DNA from: Thermosynechococcus sp. HN-54
Lineage (GTDB): Bacteria > Cyanobacteriota > Cyanobacteriia > Thermosynechococcales > Thermosynechococcaceae
NCBI RefSeq assembly: GCF_023650955.1
Contig: NZ_CP098039.1
Span: 2,480,001 to 2,544,000 of the forward strand
Length of the DNA: 64,000 bases
Direction: 5' to 3'
Shown here piece after piece: positions 46,665 to 54,411 of the stretch. The position numbers were made by a program, and so were the translations under genes. The notes beneath the pieces were generated by a model, which was not told the origin of the DNA, ran no database searches, and was given only the letters and a program-made list of their open reading frames with translations. Within the stretch, counting starts at the first letter, position 1; the number at the start of each line of letters is the position of its first letter.

Positions 46665-47843
46665 TTAACGCACCGCAGCCGGTGTCGGTTCCTTAGCGGG
46701 GATCAAGAATAACTTGATCATTTGCCATACATTCGAGAGATAGAGGGGAAGTTTCTTGAGGAAGCCCCCATTTTGCTTGCTAATTTCTGTGAGCTTGGCG
46801 TTGTTTTCGACACACCGCTCTAACCGCTCATAGAATTCTGGATGATCCACATCAAGAATCACCGGGAAAACACGGCCTGCGGTTTCATTGGTTTTGGCAA
46901 TCACCTCGCGATCGTACTCGCGGGCATCCAAGCCAATAGCGGCATAAAACTTCTCCCGCTGGACATCATTAAGATACATGGTGGCAAAGACCGAGAGCAG
47001 GAAGAAGCGGCACCACAGTTTCGGTGGTAGCCAGCAGACCATGAAATAGCGTGCCCATTTCTTACCAGAGAGGGATAGGGGAATTTCCTTAATCTTTTGC
47101 CAGAAGGTGCGCGGACGATCCAACATTTGCGGTTGGGCACGCATCACAGCATCAAAGAAGTCACCGTGTCGGTTTTCGTCTTGGCACCAGTTCTCAAAGA
47201 AGCGGAAGATGGGGTAAATGCGATGTTCGGGGTGCTTTTCCAGATGGCGATAGATCGTAATGTAGCGCCAGTAGCCAATTTTCTCGGAGAGGTAGGTGGC
47301 GTAGAAGATGAATTCGGGTTCAAAGTAGGTGTAACTGCGGTGCTGCGTCAAAAAGCCGAGATCCAACGATAGGTTGAAGTCGGACATGGCTTTGTTCAAG
47401 AACCCGGCGTGGCGGGCTTCGTCTCGCGACATGAGGGCAAAGCACTCTGCGAGTAGGGGGTTGCGATCCTTAAGCTTGCGGCTGAGTTCTTTGTAGAGAA
47501 GAAAGCCGGAAAACTCGGCTGTGCAGGAGCGCTCCAAAAATTCAATGAACAACTGGCGGGTTTCACCATCAATGTGATCCCAGGACTGTTCAAATTCTTT
47601 ATCCCGCACAAAGTGGTGGCGGTTGTAGTCGCAGCGGAATTCCTCAAGGATGGCCTCCAGCTCTGCTTTATTTTCCGTAATGTCCATATTGGCCATCGCT
47701 TCAAAGTCGGTGGTGTAGAAGCGGGGCGTGAGGATGGTTTCCTTGGCAGGGGCTTTAATGCCCGGCCGCAGTTCTTCAAACTCTGGTTTGGCGACGGTAT
47801 TGACCATAAAATGCTGCGTCTCGCTCTTGCTAACGGCACTCAT
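46665..47843 (-). CDS. acsF: Magnesium-protoporphyrin IX monomethyl ester oxidative cyclase (AcsF)
   Basis: 392 residues. The aerobic cyclase forms the isocyclic ring of chlorophyll using O2 and a diiron centre. Iron-ligand motifs of the ferritin-like type are visible: the E of the [24 protein letters not shown] helix, [13 protein letters not shown] (ExxH), and [17 protein letters not shown] (second ExxH). [13 protein letters not shown] near residue 40 is characteristic. No chlL-type alternative cyclase (BchE) is in the window. A strong terminator follows. It works downstream of the magnesium chelatase whose D subunit is at 54 kb. Confidence 0.97.
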   Translation of the reverse strand: MSAVSKSETQHFMVNTVAKPEFEELRPGIKAPAKETILTPRFYTTDFEAMANMDITENKAELEAILEEFRCDYNRHHFVRDKEFEQSWDHIDGETRQLFIEFLERSCTAEFSGFLLYKELSRKLKDRNPLLAECFALMSRDEARHAGFLNKAMSDFNLSLDLGFLTQHRSYTYFEPEFIFYATYLSEKIGYWRYITIYRHLEKHPEHRIYPIFRFFENWCQDENRHGDFFDAVMRAQPQMLDRPRTFWQKIKEIPLSLSGKKWARYFMVCWLPPKLWCRFFLLSVFATMYLNDVQREKFYAAIGLDAREYDREVIAKTNETAGRVFPVILDVDHPEFYERLERCVENNAKLTEISKQNGGFLKKLPLYLSNVWQMIKLFLIPAKEPTPAAVR

Positions 47844-47893
47844 AAAGCATGGTAGCGAAAATCACCGATGCGTTACAGGTCGTTACAGAACCG

Positions 47894-48262
47894 TTACATT
47901 CCCCACCAGCGGCTGAGTTGATTGCGCCAGCGATCGCCCCAAGAGGCAGACCACGTGGATTGGCAATAGCGTTGAATTAACTGCTGCCCCAAAGGGGTCA
48001 GGCGATAGCGATCCGTCAGACCTTGACCATCCACTTCCCGCCGCAGCAGGCCTACACGGATTAACCAGTCCAACTCTGCCTCCGCAAGGAGTACGGGCAA
48101 GGGCGATCGCGTGAAGCCAGACTTTAGACCCGCTTCTCCGGCAATTTCTAGGAGGGCGACACTCCGCTGCTGCATTGTCTGAAACAGTGCGGGCAAAAAA
48201 GGACTACAGCGCAGGGCGCGATCGCCCCGTGCCAACATCTTCGGAGAATACGCGATCGCCAC
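47894..48262 (-). CDS. Npun_F0494-like small conserved cyanobacterial protein
   Basis: 122 residues from a GTG. SPKMLARGDRALRCSPFLPALFQTM, LPVLLAEAELDWLIRVGLLRREVDGQGLTDRYRLTPLGQQLI: the second part looks like a winged helix, and the whole matches a cyanobacterial family that I recall as Npun_F0494. No function is known. It starts 11 bases after the stop of the gene at 48.3-48.9 kb, so they are probably one transcript. Confidence 0.7.
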   Translation of the reverse strand: MAIAYSPKMLARGDRALRCSPFLPALFQTMQQRSVALLEIAGEAGLKSGFTRSPLPVLLAEAELDWLIRVGLLRREVDGQGLTDRYRLTPLGQQLIQRYCQSTWSASWGDRWRNQLSRWWGM

Positions 48263-48273
48263 AGGGTACGTCC

Positions 48274-48948
48274 CTAAAAAGAACCTGAATAACCACTATC
48301 AATGAAGGTTGCTCGCTCATTCACTGACGTACCACCGGTGGGGGATGTCTGAGGCAATTGAGCCGCTGGAGAGGCTGATGACGAAGAGGAGGTTTCTGCT
48401 TCCTGACGGCGGCGATCAGGCAAGACCACCCGCTCCATGATGAACTCAATTGTGCCCTTGCGCAGCCATCCCCGTGCCACCAAAATATCCCCTAGCCGTG
48501 CCCCTGTAGCGCGCTGATCCGCTAAGGCCACTTCAATTTGTGCCGGTGTCACCAGCTCAGCCTCAACAAGATAATTCCCCAACCGTTTTGTATAGCTGTC
48601 ATCATGGGGGCGCTGGATAAAGGGGGGCTTTTTCGCCGCTGCCTCCGCTTCTGGTACGACATCGGGCAGACTGTCAAGGGCACGCTGATCCCCTGCTAGG
48701 GCAACCAAGCACTCTTTGATTTTCATCAGAATTTCCGCTGCTCGTCGGGGTTGATGCTGCTGGGCTGCCTGCTCCAACAGCCGCGCTTCCGCCTCAATGA
48801 GTGTTTGTCGTGAGGCCACTGCTGCCACTTGTAAAATCCGTGCCTGCTGCTGAAGAGCGGCCATATCACGTTCCAGAAGCGCTTTTTTGCACTGCTTGAG
48901 AACAAGGGCTCCCTGCTTCAGCAGGACTTTGTGGGCAGGAGTAGTCAT
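48274..48948 (-). CDS. Hypothetical protein with MshEN/GspE-N-like segment
   Basis: 224 residues from the ATG at 48948. The N-terminal half is a long amphipathic helical region (ALVLKQCKKALLERDMAALQQQARIL and on). From about 121 comes RLGNYLVEAELVTPAQIEVALADQRATGARLGDILVARGWL, which looks like the N-terminal domain of type II secretion or pilus ATPases that binds cyclic-di-GMP in some members. The tail is Ser/Ala/Thr-rich. No ATPase domain is present. Function unknown. A link to pili or a second messenger is inference from the segment alone. Confidence 0.6.
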   Translation of the reverse strand: MTTPAHKVLLKQGALVLKQCKKALLERDMAALQQQARILQVAAVASRQTLIEAEARLLEQAAQQHQPRRAAEILMKIKECLVALAGDQRALDSLPDVVPEAEAAAKKPPFIQRPHDDSYTKRLGNYLVEAELVTPAQIEVALADQRATGARLGDILVARGWLRKGTIEFIMERVVLPDRRRQEAETSSSSSASPAAQLPQTSPTGGTSVNERATFIDSGYSGSF

Positions 48949-49114
48949 AGACAGCAACAGCGGGGATAAAGAAGATGACTTAAAAGAATGTTAAAGCTTA
49001 GCAACTGCCTTTGGTATTGTTGAGGCAATGGGGAACACAAATCTACTTTTACTATAGTCCCTTGCTATGAACCCATTCAGGTGAAACGGGGCCAAATTAA
49101 AATTTCTCCAAAAT

Positions 49115-49216
49115 ACAGCCCTTTTCTGAAATACAACGGACGTCAAGGAGCTTTGCGCCTCTCTGCCAATGGCTTTCACAGTGTTGAGCATATTGCATCC
49201 TTGTGAAAAGGGCTGT
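49115..49216. mobile_element. MITE-like element with 12-bp terminal inverted repeats
   Basis: ACAGCCCTTTTC at 49115-49126 and its exact complement GAAAAGGGCTGT at 49205-49216 bound a 102-bp AT-rich stretch without any coding frame, in the 273-bp gap between two minus-strand genes. Size, perfect ends and lack of coding fit a non-autonomous insertion element. No clear target duplication is seen at the edges. A relative of the right end occurs near 40078. A large stem-loop of other origin is the alternative. Confidence 0.5.
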
Positions 49217-49221
49217 CATTG

Positions 49222-49965
49222 TCACTGTTGCTGCCGTAGGACGGTGTTAAAGAGATTTTTCACCTGTTCCCAAGCATCTCGCGCCGCTGCTGCATCGTAG
49301 CTGTCTCTTTGATCACAGAAAAAGCCATGATCTGCTGGATAGACAAAGACATGGTGGCGAATGCCGTGGTGGCGCAAAGCCGTTTCAATTTGCTTAACTT
49401 GCTCCATGGGAATACTTTGGTCGCGATCGCCAAAGAAGGCATAGAGCGTGCCGCGAATTTTCGGTGTGATTTCAATGGTGGGTAGTCCACCGCCGGGAGT
49501 CATGGTTGTAATCCCAGCGCCGTAGAATGAGGCCGTGGCTTTAATGTCCGGTAACTGAGCCACCAGATAGGCCACATGACCGCCAAAGCAAAAGCCAATT
49601 GTACCAATGGCATCCCCATCGACAGTTTCAAGGCCGCGCAGATAGGCAATGGTGGCTTGGGTGTCACTAAGAAGTTCCTCGGCTTTGGTTTGGTTTTTGT
49701 ACTGCCGCCCCAAATCAATATCAGCGGCGGTGTAGCCCGTTTCAAAGCCGGGGGCAAAGCGTTGGTAAATGGCGGGGGCGATCGCCACATAGCCTTCACG
49801 GGCAATGCGTTCCGTCACATCACGGATATGGGCATTGACACCAAAAATTTCCTGAAACACAATCACTGCCGGGTACCGACCGGCAGCCACTGGCTCTGCC
49901 AAGTAGGCATCAATGAGCAGATCGCCATTGACGACTTTGACCCAACGGCTCGTAATCTCCACCAT
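49222..49965 (-). CDS. Dienelactone hydrolase family protein
   Basis: 247 residues from the ATG at 49965, with AGGAGGT six bases upstream. Alpha/beta hydrolase: YPAVIVFQEIFGVNAHIRDV carries the Glu of the family; the nucleophile Cys is in GTIGFCFGGHVAY; FYGAGI, FFGDRDQSIPMEQ (Asp) and YPADHGFFCDQR (His) complete the Cys-Asp-His triad. The substrate is unknown in cyanobacteria, where no chloroaromatic pathway is present. A 61-residue gene precedes it by 10 bases. The MITE-like element lies just beyond its 3' end. Confidence 0.93.
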   Translation of the reverse strand: MVEITSRWVKVVNGDLLIDAYLAEPVAAGRYPAVIVFQEIFGVNAHIRDVTERIAREGYVAIAPAIYQRFAPGFETGYTAADIDLGRQYKNQTKAEELLSDTQATIAYLRGLETVDGDAIGTIGFCFGGHVAYLVAQLPDIKATASFYGAGITTMTPGGGLPTIEITPKIRGTLYAFFGDRDQSIPMEQVKQIETALRHHGIRHHVFVYPADHGFFCDQRDSYDAAAARDAWEQVKNLFNTVLRQQQ

Positions 49966-49975
49966 TGTCAACCTC

Positions 49976-50161
49976 CTAAGCGGGAATGTCGAGGTCAGGA
50001 AAGGTACGCTTGAAGTCGCTAATTAACTCATCCAGTTCCGTTAGGGCGGATTCAATGTCAATCCTGAGGGTGCCATTATCGGGCAGTTCTAGGAGCTTTT
50101 TGAGGCTCTCCCGCTTGGCGACAACAATGGCAAGACGTTCCTGTAGTGTGGACAACTCCAT
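49976..50161 (-). CDS. Small coiled-coil protein, unknown function
   Basis: 61 residues with GAGGTAGAAAG before the ATG. ELSTLQERLAIVVAKRESLKKLLELPD and IESALTELDELISDFKRTFPDLD are two charged amphipathic helices that could form a hairpin. It is coupled to the dienelactone hydrolase gene, ten bases downstream. I do not recognise a named family, but the good ribosome site and position favour a real gene. Confidence 0.62.
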   Translation of the reverse strand: MELSTLQERLAIVVAKRESLKKLLELPDNGTLRIDIESALTELDELISDFKRTFPDLDIPA

Positions 50162-50188
50162 CTTTCTACCTCACTGCAAAACCCACTC

Positions 50189-50773
50189 CTACTCTACCGC
50201 TCCCTTGCCCAGATTCTCCCCTTGGGTGGGCGGGGGGGGCACCAGTTCCACATTGATTTCATTCACAGGGCGCGGCCGCAGTTCCAGAGATTGCGATCTT
50301 GGGAGCAAATCAAAGATGTCGCGAAACGTGTCATCGAGCGTTTCAAAGGGCACCACACCGATAAATTCCTGCCGCAATTGCCCTTGGCGATCAAAAATCA
50401 GTGTTTGCGGCACTGGGCCTTTGTAGTAGTAGCCCGCTTCATTAGGGGAGAATTGCGCTCCAAAGGGTAAGGCATCGACATCAATGGCAATGAAATCGGT
50501 GACGCGACCATAGTACCCCTGCAATTGGGAGATGGTTGAGGCAAACTGCTTGCAGTCGCGGCTATCGTTCACATAAAACAGCAGCAGTGTGGCGCGATCG
50601 CTCTGGCGCGATTTCTCCAGGGTAACCTTGGGTGGCACCAACGAGCCATTGCCGGCATAGAGGGCAAAGATATTCCCATCGTAGCGATCGTCTTGTAGCC
50701 CTGCCCAACTCGGCGCTGTCCACAATCCCCACAGCAGGAGGACAAGTCCTAACCAGCCCCAAACCCGTTTCAT
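50189..50773 (-). CDS. Thylakoid photosystem I accumulation factor-like thioredoxin-fold protein
   Basis: 194 residues from the ATG at 50773, with GGAG six bases upstream. A signal or anchor segment (KRVWGWLGLVLLLWGLWTAPSWAG) leads to a periplasm- or lumen-facing thioredoxin-like domain: ATLLLFYVNDSRDCKQFASTISQLQ (one Cys where thioredoxin has CxxC), DFIAIDVDALPFG, and GPVPQTLIFDRQGQLRQEFIGVV. This pattern fits the cyanobacterial protein annotated as thylakoid membrane photosystem I accumulation factor. The C-terminus is Pro-rich. The family name is from recall and the exact role is uncertain. Confidence 0.68.
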   Translation of the reverse strand: MKRVWGWLGLVLLLWGLWTAPSWAGLQDDRYDGNIFALYAGNGSLVPPKVTLEKSRQSDRATLLLFYVNDSRDCKQFASTISQLQGYYGRVTDFIAIDVDALPFGAQFSPNEAGYYYKGPVPQTLIFDRQGQLRQEFIGVVPFETLDDTFRDIFDLLPRSQSLELRPRPVNEINVELVPPPPTQGENLGKGAVE

Positions 50774-50939
50774 TTTTCGCTCCATCACGTTCTGTAAAGA
50801 CACTATACCGCCACGCCATCCCCCTCCCGTGCATTGTAGAACCGATGCCGTCCCTTCTAAGGTAGAAAGAGTGTCTTTGTTACTTTTGCGACTGGCTACA
50901 GGGGTGCTTTTTCTGTGGCTTTTTTTGGCCTGATCAGTC

Positions 50940-51713
50940 GTGATCAAAGGAATGAATCTGTACCGACGTTTAGGGATAGTCACGATTTTCAGTACAGTGC
51001 TACTGGTCAGTTGTGCCCCCGCCTCGCAAAAGGGCACTCTCCAGCTCTATGCCAATGGTGAAGAGCGCTTGCAAACGGGATGGACAACCAAAGATGGCTG
51101 GAAGCTCCAGTTTGACCATGTCTATTTGACGTTGGGCACGGTGACTGCCTATCAAACCAATCCACCTTTTGATCCTGAGACGGGCGATCGCCCCGCAAGT
51201 GAAGTGACGGTTGTGTTTAGCGATGCGATGACGGTGGATTTGGTGAGTGATCAGCGTCCCCTTGTGGGCAGTGCTGAGGCGGCGGTGGGTCACTTCAACG
51301 CTCTTCAATGGCAGACGGTAGCGCCCAGTTTACAACTGGTGGGAACAGCCCAGCGGGGCAATGTCACTCTCCCCTTTGACATTACATTGAATCAGCCCTT
51401 GGAATTTGTCTGTGGCGACTACATTGGTGACGAACGCAAGGGCATTGTCGCAGCCAATAGCGCTGCTGATGTAGAGATCACGCTGCATTTTGACCATCTT
51501 TTTGGTGACGGCGCTGAACCGGCAACCGCCGAGATCAATCGAGATGCGGTGGGCTTTGACCCCTTTGCCGCGATTGCCACCCCTGCGGGAGTCACGCTTG
51601 ATTGGACAGGATTACAGCAAAAACTTAGCCCCAAAGACTTTGAAACCCTGCGCAAAGCCCTCAGTAGTCTGGGGCATGTGGGCGAAGGGCACTGTCGGGA
51701 GGTTTCCTCATGA
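50940..51713 (+). CDS. Lipoprotein of a cobalt/nickel uptake locus, unknown fold
   Basis: 257 residues from a GTG; an ATG at 50952 has AAAGGA too close to it. A signal peptide with lipobox LVSC (Cys25) anchors it in a membrane. The mature part has KLQFDHVYLTLGTVTAYQTNP, VVFSDAMTVDLVSD, HFNALQWQTV, and ITLHFDHLFGDG with several His and Asp that could bind metal. It overlaps the NikL-like gene by four bases (ATGA), placing it firmly in the CbiM operon. It may resemble metal-binding lipoproteins such as MbnP, but the match is not secure. Confidence 0.7.
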   Translation: MIKGMNLYRRLGIVTIFSTVLLVSCAPASQKGTLQLYANGEERLQTGWTTKDGWKLQFDHVYLTLGTVTAYQTNPPFDPETGDRPASEVTVVFSDAMTVDLVSDQRPLVGSAEAAVGHFNALQWQTVAPSLQLVGTAQRGNVTLPFDITLNQPLEFVCGDYIGDERKGIVAANSAADVEITLHFDHLFGDGAEPATAEINRDAVGFDPFAAIATPAGVTLDWTGLQQKLSPKDFETLRKALSSLGHVGEGHCREVSS

Positions 51714-52189
51714 AGACTGTTTTAGCAACTGTCGTCACCCTAGGACTGGTGGTTCCCAAAGCCCTTGCCCATGGCGTGGATTTGCGCTATCAACCCCAAC
51801 AGGTTATTCGCATCACCGCTCGGTACGATAGTGGTCAACCCATGGCCGACGCGAGGGTGCAGGTCTTTGCCCCCGATCGCCCCCAAACCCCAGCAATGAC
51901 GGGAACGACCAATGCCCAAGGGGAGTTTCAATTTGTGCCCGATCGCCCCGGTCAGTGGCAGGTACAGGTACGTCAAGCCGGCCATGGTGGATTGCTGACC
52001 ATTCCGGTAGCCACCTCTGGCCAAGGAACGACTGAAGCAGCAATTGCCGTTGCGCCAAAGACGCCGGCAACGGTTTCCCTAAGTCAATACACCCCTGCTC
52101 AAATCACTGTCATGGTCTTGGCGGTGCTCTGGGGTGCCATTGGTACTGCTTGCTTTGCGTGGTCGCGACGGCGAGTCCAGGTGGAGTAA
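51710..52189 (+). CDS. NikL/CbiL-like periplasmic component of a Ni/Co ECF transporter
   Basis: 159 residues. Signal peptide to about residue 20 (cleavage after ALA), so the mature chain begins with His. Then an Ig-like carboxypeptidase-regulatory fold (VIRITARYDSGQPMADARVQVFAPD, TTNAQGEFQFVPDRPGQW) and a C-terminal membrane helix (ITVMVLAVLWGAIGTACFAW). This is the NikL-type accessory protein found with CbiM/NikM permeases. Its stop overlaps the CbiM start (TAATG), indicating translational coupling. Confidence 0.8.
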   Translation: MKTVLATVVTLGLVVPKALAHGVDLRYQPQQVIRITARYDSGQPMADARVQVFAPDRPQTPAMTGTTNAQGEFQFVPDRPGQWQVQVRQAGHGGLLTIPVATSGQGTTEAAIAVAPKTPATVSLSQYTPAQITVMVLAVLWGAIGTACFAWSRRRVQVE

Positions 52190-52875
52190 TGCACATTCCC
52201 GATGGTTTGGTATCCCCCCTGTGGTGTGGACTGGGCTACGCCGGTACGGGCGGTCTGCTGTGGTGGTCTTGCCGACGTTTGCAACGGGCGACCGGAGATA
52301 CTCTAGCGATCGTCCCCCGTTTGGCTTTGTTAACAGCGGCTTTTTTTACTGCTTCCGCGGTTTATATCCCGGTGCCCCCCGCCAGTGTCCATCTCATGTT
52401 CCTTGGCAGTCTGGGGATTCTTTTGGGGGAAGGAGCAATGATAGCCGTGGTGGTGGGATTATTGCTACAGGCAGTGATGTTTGGTCATGGCGGCTTGACC
52501 ACCCTAGGTCTCAATGCTCTGATCATGGGGATTCCTGCGCTCCTTGCCGCTGCTGTTTTTCGGGGGCTGTGGCATCGCTGTCCACCAAGGGGGCGATCGC
52601 TCTTTGGATGGGTCTTGGGGGCTGGGGTTGTGCTGTTGGCCGTGCTCCTATTTAGCGCAATCGTTATCCTAAGCTTGCCAGCAACCATAGGTGAACAGCG
52701 GGAGTGGCTAGCGCTGACGGCAATTGTCATTGCCCATCTGCCCCTTGCTATGTTGGAGGGAGTGGTTACGGCCTCACTGCTGGTCTTTTTGGCCAAGGTC
52801 AAGCCGGAATTCCTGTTCCAAGGCGTGTCCCTTTCCCGTGAAGAGTCTCCTTACCCTACTGCCGACCCTCACTGA
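52189..52875 (+). CDS. cbiM: Cobalt/nickel ECF transporter substrate-binding component CbiM
   Basis: 228 residues from the ATG at 52189, which makes the N-terminus MHIPDG, the metal-binding end in this family (His2, with His68 in SVHLM as a further ligand). Seven or so membrane helices follow (GDTLAIVPRLALLTAAFFT, VHLMFLGSLGILLGEGAMIAVVVGL, and so on), with GLTTLGLNALIMG near the middle. The T component (CbiQ) and ATPase (CbiO) are not adjacent. It probably brings in cobalt for the corrin pathway or nickel for enzymes; the metal is not decided by sequence. Confidence 0.92.
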   Translation: MHIPDGLVSPLWCGLGYAGTGGLLWWSCRRLQRATGDTLAIVPRLALLTAAFFTASAVYIPVPPASVHLMFLGSLGILLGEGAMIAVVVGLLLQAVMFGHGGLTTLGLNALIMGIPALLAAAVFRGLWHRCPPRGRSLFGWVLGAGVVLLAVLLFSAIVILSLPATIGEQREWLALTAIVIAHLPLAMLEGVVTASLLVFLAKVKPEFLFQGVSLSREESPYPTADPH

Positions 52876-53767
52876 ACTCTACGGATTAATCTTTCTGTGC
52901 ATGGGCATTGGCTATGGCAGTAGTCGCTTTTTGCCACCAACGACGGGGGCTTGGCTAGCGCAAGGGTTGTTCTGGGTGGGGACGCCCCTAACGGCATTTA
53001 GTTTTATTGTCACGACCACGATTACGGGTCACAGTCCATTGGCTCCTCTGTTGGCTTGGCTAGGGATGGGGATCGGCGTCAGCTTGGCATGGCTCTGGTT
53101 ACAGCAATATCCCGCTCACACGCGGCAGGAGCAGGGCACTTTTCTCTTGGCAACCATGGTGGGCAACACGGGTTTTATTGGCTTTCCCATTACTTGGCGA
53201 CTGCTGGGGCAGGAGCACTTTAGCTGGGGGTTGTTTTTTGATCTGATGGGAACGCTGCTCATTTCCTATAGTGCTGGCATTGGCGTGGCGGCGAGTTTTG
53301 GCGATCGCGTTATCTCGCTATCAAAGCTCCTTTGGCACATTGGTCGTAATCCAACGCTTTGGTGTGTGGGCTTAGGACTGCTGCTGCGACAACATCCCCT
53401 ACCGGCGATCGCCCAACAGGGACTTCTGACCTTGGCATGGTTAATGGTGATTGCTGGCCTCATCTATATGGGGATCTGCCTTGGGGAAGCCCCCCTCAAG
53501 CTCCAATGGCAGCGGATGATTCCCTGTCTGACCATTAAGATGCTCTTGGTTCCACTGCTGCTAGGAATAGGGTTAACCCTGATCGGGGTCACAGGGCCGC
53601 CGCGCCTAGGAATGGTGCTGCAAGCAGGGATGCCCCCCGCCTTTATGACGCTGATCTTGGCGGATGTTTATCACTTAGACCGCGCCTTTGCCGCCAGCTT
53701 AATTTTGACTAGTCTTTTTGCCTTGATTCTTTTGTTGCCCCTGTGGCTGGTGCTCTTTGCCGGCTAG
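52838..53767 (+). CDS. AEC-family (auxin efflux carrier-type) permease
   Basis: 309 residues from a GTG at 52838 that overlaps the cbiM end by 38 bases; earlier codons in this frame are the shadow of cbiM. About ten hydrophobic helices are present, with TELYGLIFLCMGIGYGSSRF, LATMVGNTGFIGFPITWRLLG and VLQAGMPPAFMTLILADVY matching the conserved Asn-Thr-Gly-Phe-x-Gly-Phe-Pro and Met-Pro motifs of AEC transporters. Substrates in bacteria are usually organic acids or unknown. Being in the metal-uptake operon may point to a metal-related role, which is only an inference. Confidence 0.84.
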   Translation: MKSLLTLLPTLTELYGLIFLCMGIGYGSSRFLPPTTGAWLAQGLFWVGTPLTAFSFIVTTTITGHSPLAPLLAWLGMGIGVSLAWLWLQQYPAHTRQEQGTFLLATMVGNTGFIGFPITWRLLGQEHFSWGLFFDLMGTLLISYSAGIGVAASFGDRVISLSKLLWHIGRNPTLWCVGLGLLLRQHPLPAIAQQGLLTLAWLMVIAGLIYMGICLGEAPLKLQWQRMIPCLTIKMLLVPLLLGIGLTLIGVTGPPRLGMVLQAGMPPAFMTLILADVYHLDRAFAASLILTSLFALILLLPLWLVLFAG

Positions 53768-53781
53768 GGGCATTTGGTGGC

Positions 53782-53883
53782 TTAATCATCCGGGGTCAAG
53801 CGCAACAGCAGGTAGCCTGCGCCTAAACCAACCAAAACCAGCGTAAACGTAATTACCGCAGTATTGAAAATCTCTTCTGCCAT
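53782..53883 (-). CDS. petM: Cytochrome b6f complex subunit 7 (PetM)
   Basis: 33 residues. It reads [13 protein letters not shown] then a single membrane helix (about 8-27) with [15 protein letters not shown] at the end. The acidic MAEE start, length and the Gly-containing helix fit PetM, a one-helix subunit of the cytochrome b6f complex. The upstream region has GAGG eight bases before the ATG. The identification rests on pattern and length, since such peptides carry little signal; PetN, PetL and PsbX patterns fit less well. Confidence 0.78.
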   Translation of the reverse strand: MAEEIFNTAVITFTLVLVGLGAGYLLLRLTPDD

Positions 53884-53934
53884 AGGGCGGCCTCAGCTAA
53901 CAAGAACCCATTTTAACCAATTTGGCTCATTTGC

Positions 53935-54297
53935 TTACCACGGCTCCAAAACAGGTTCCCGCAGCAGCTCATGGGTACCACGATTCACGGTCAAGAAGAT
54001 CCCGCGGGGTGTTTTGGTCAATAGATACGTGTACTCGCCATTGACGGCCTCGAAGTAATAACCTTGGGGACTCCAATCCCGCAGGGGCAGCCGAATCGAT
54101 AGGCGTGGATCCTGCTTGTGTCGCGCCATGTAATAGGCGGGGCGATCGCCTCCACAGATATTCACCCAATAGCTACGGGTCTCCGTGGCCACAAAGGTAC
54201 TCTCATAGGAGCGACAGGAGAGGGGACGTGCCAATGCCGCCAGCGGTGTCAGGATCAAAAGAGTCACAGCAGCAATTGTCTGCCCAAGATATTTCAT
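53935..54297 (-). CDS. Small secreted protein, unknown function
   Basis: 120 residues with a signal peptide (cleavage near ALARP, about 23-24) and two Cys in the mature part (LSCRSYES, VNICGGDRP) that could pair. Short beta-like strands follow (LSIRLPLRDW, YYFEAVNGEYTYLL, GIFLTVNRGTHELL). I recognise no domain. It precedes petM on the same strand with 51 bp between them, so readthrough is possible. Confidence 0.65.
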   Translation of the reverse strand: MKYLGQTIAAVTLLILTPLAALARPLSCRSYESTFVATETRSYWVNICGGDRPAYYMARHKQDPRLSIRLPLRDWSPQGYYFEAVNGEYTYLLTKTPRGIFLTVNRGTHELLREPVLEPW

Positions 54298-54411
54298 CAG
54301 TAGGCTTTCCTATGGGTTTCTAACTCCAGTCTAGCTAAGGAGGCGGGAAAGGGTTTCCACCCTCGGTAAGATAGATGATGACGACTGCTGTTTACCTTTA
54401 ACAGGGATTCA

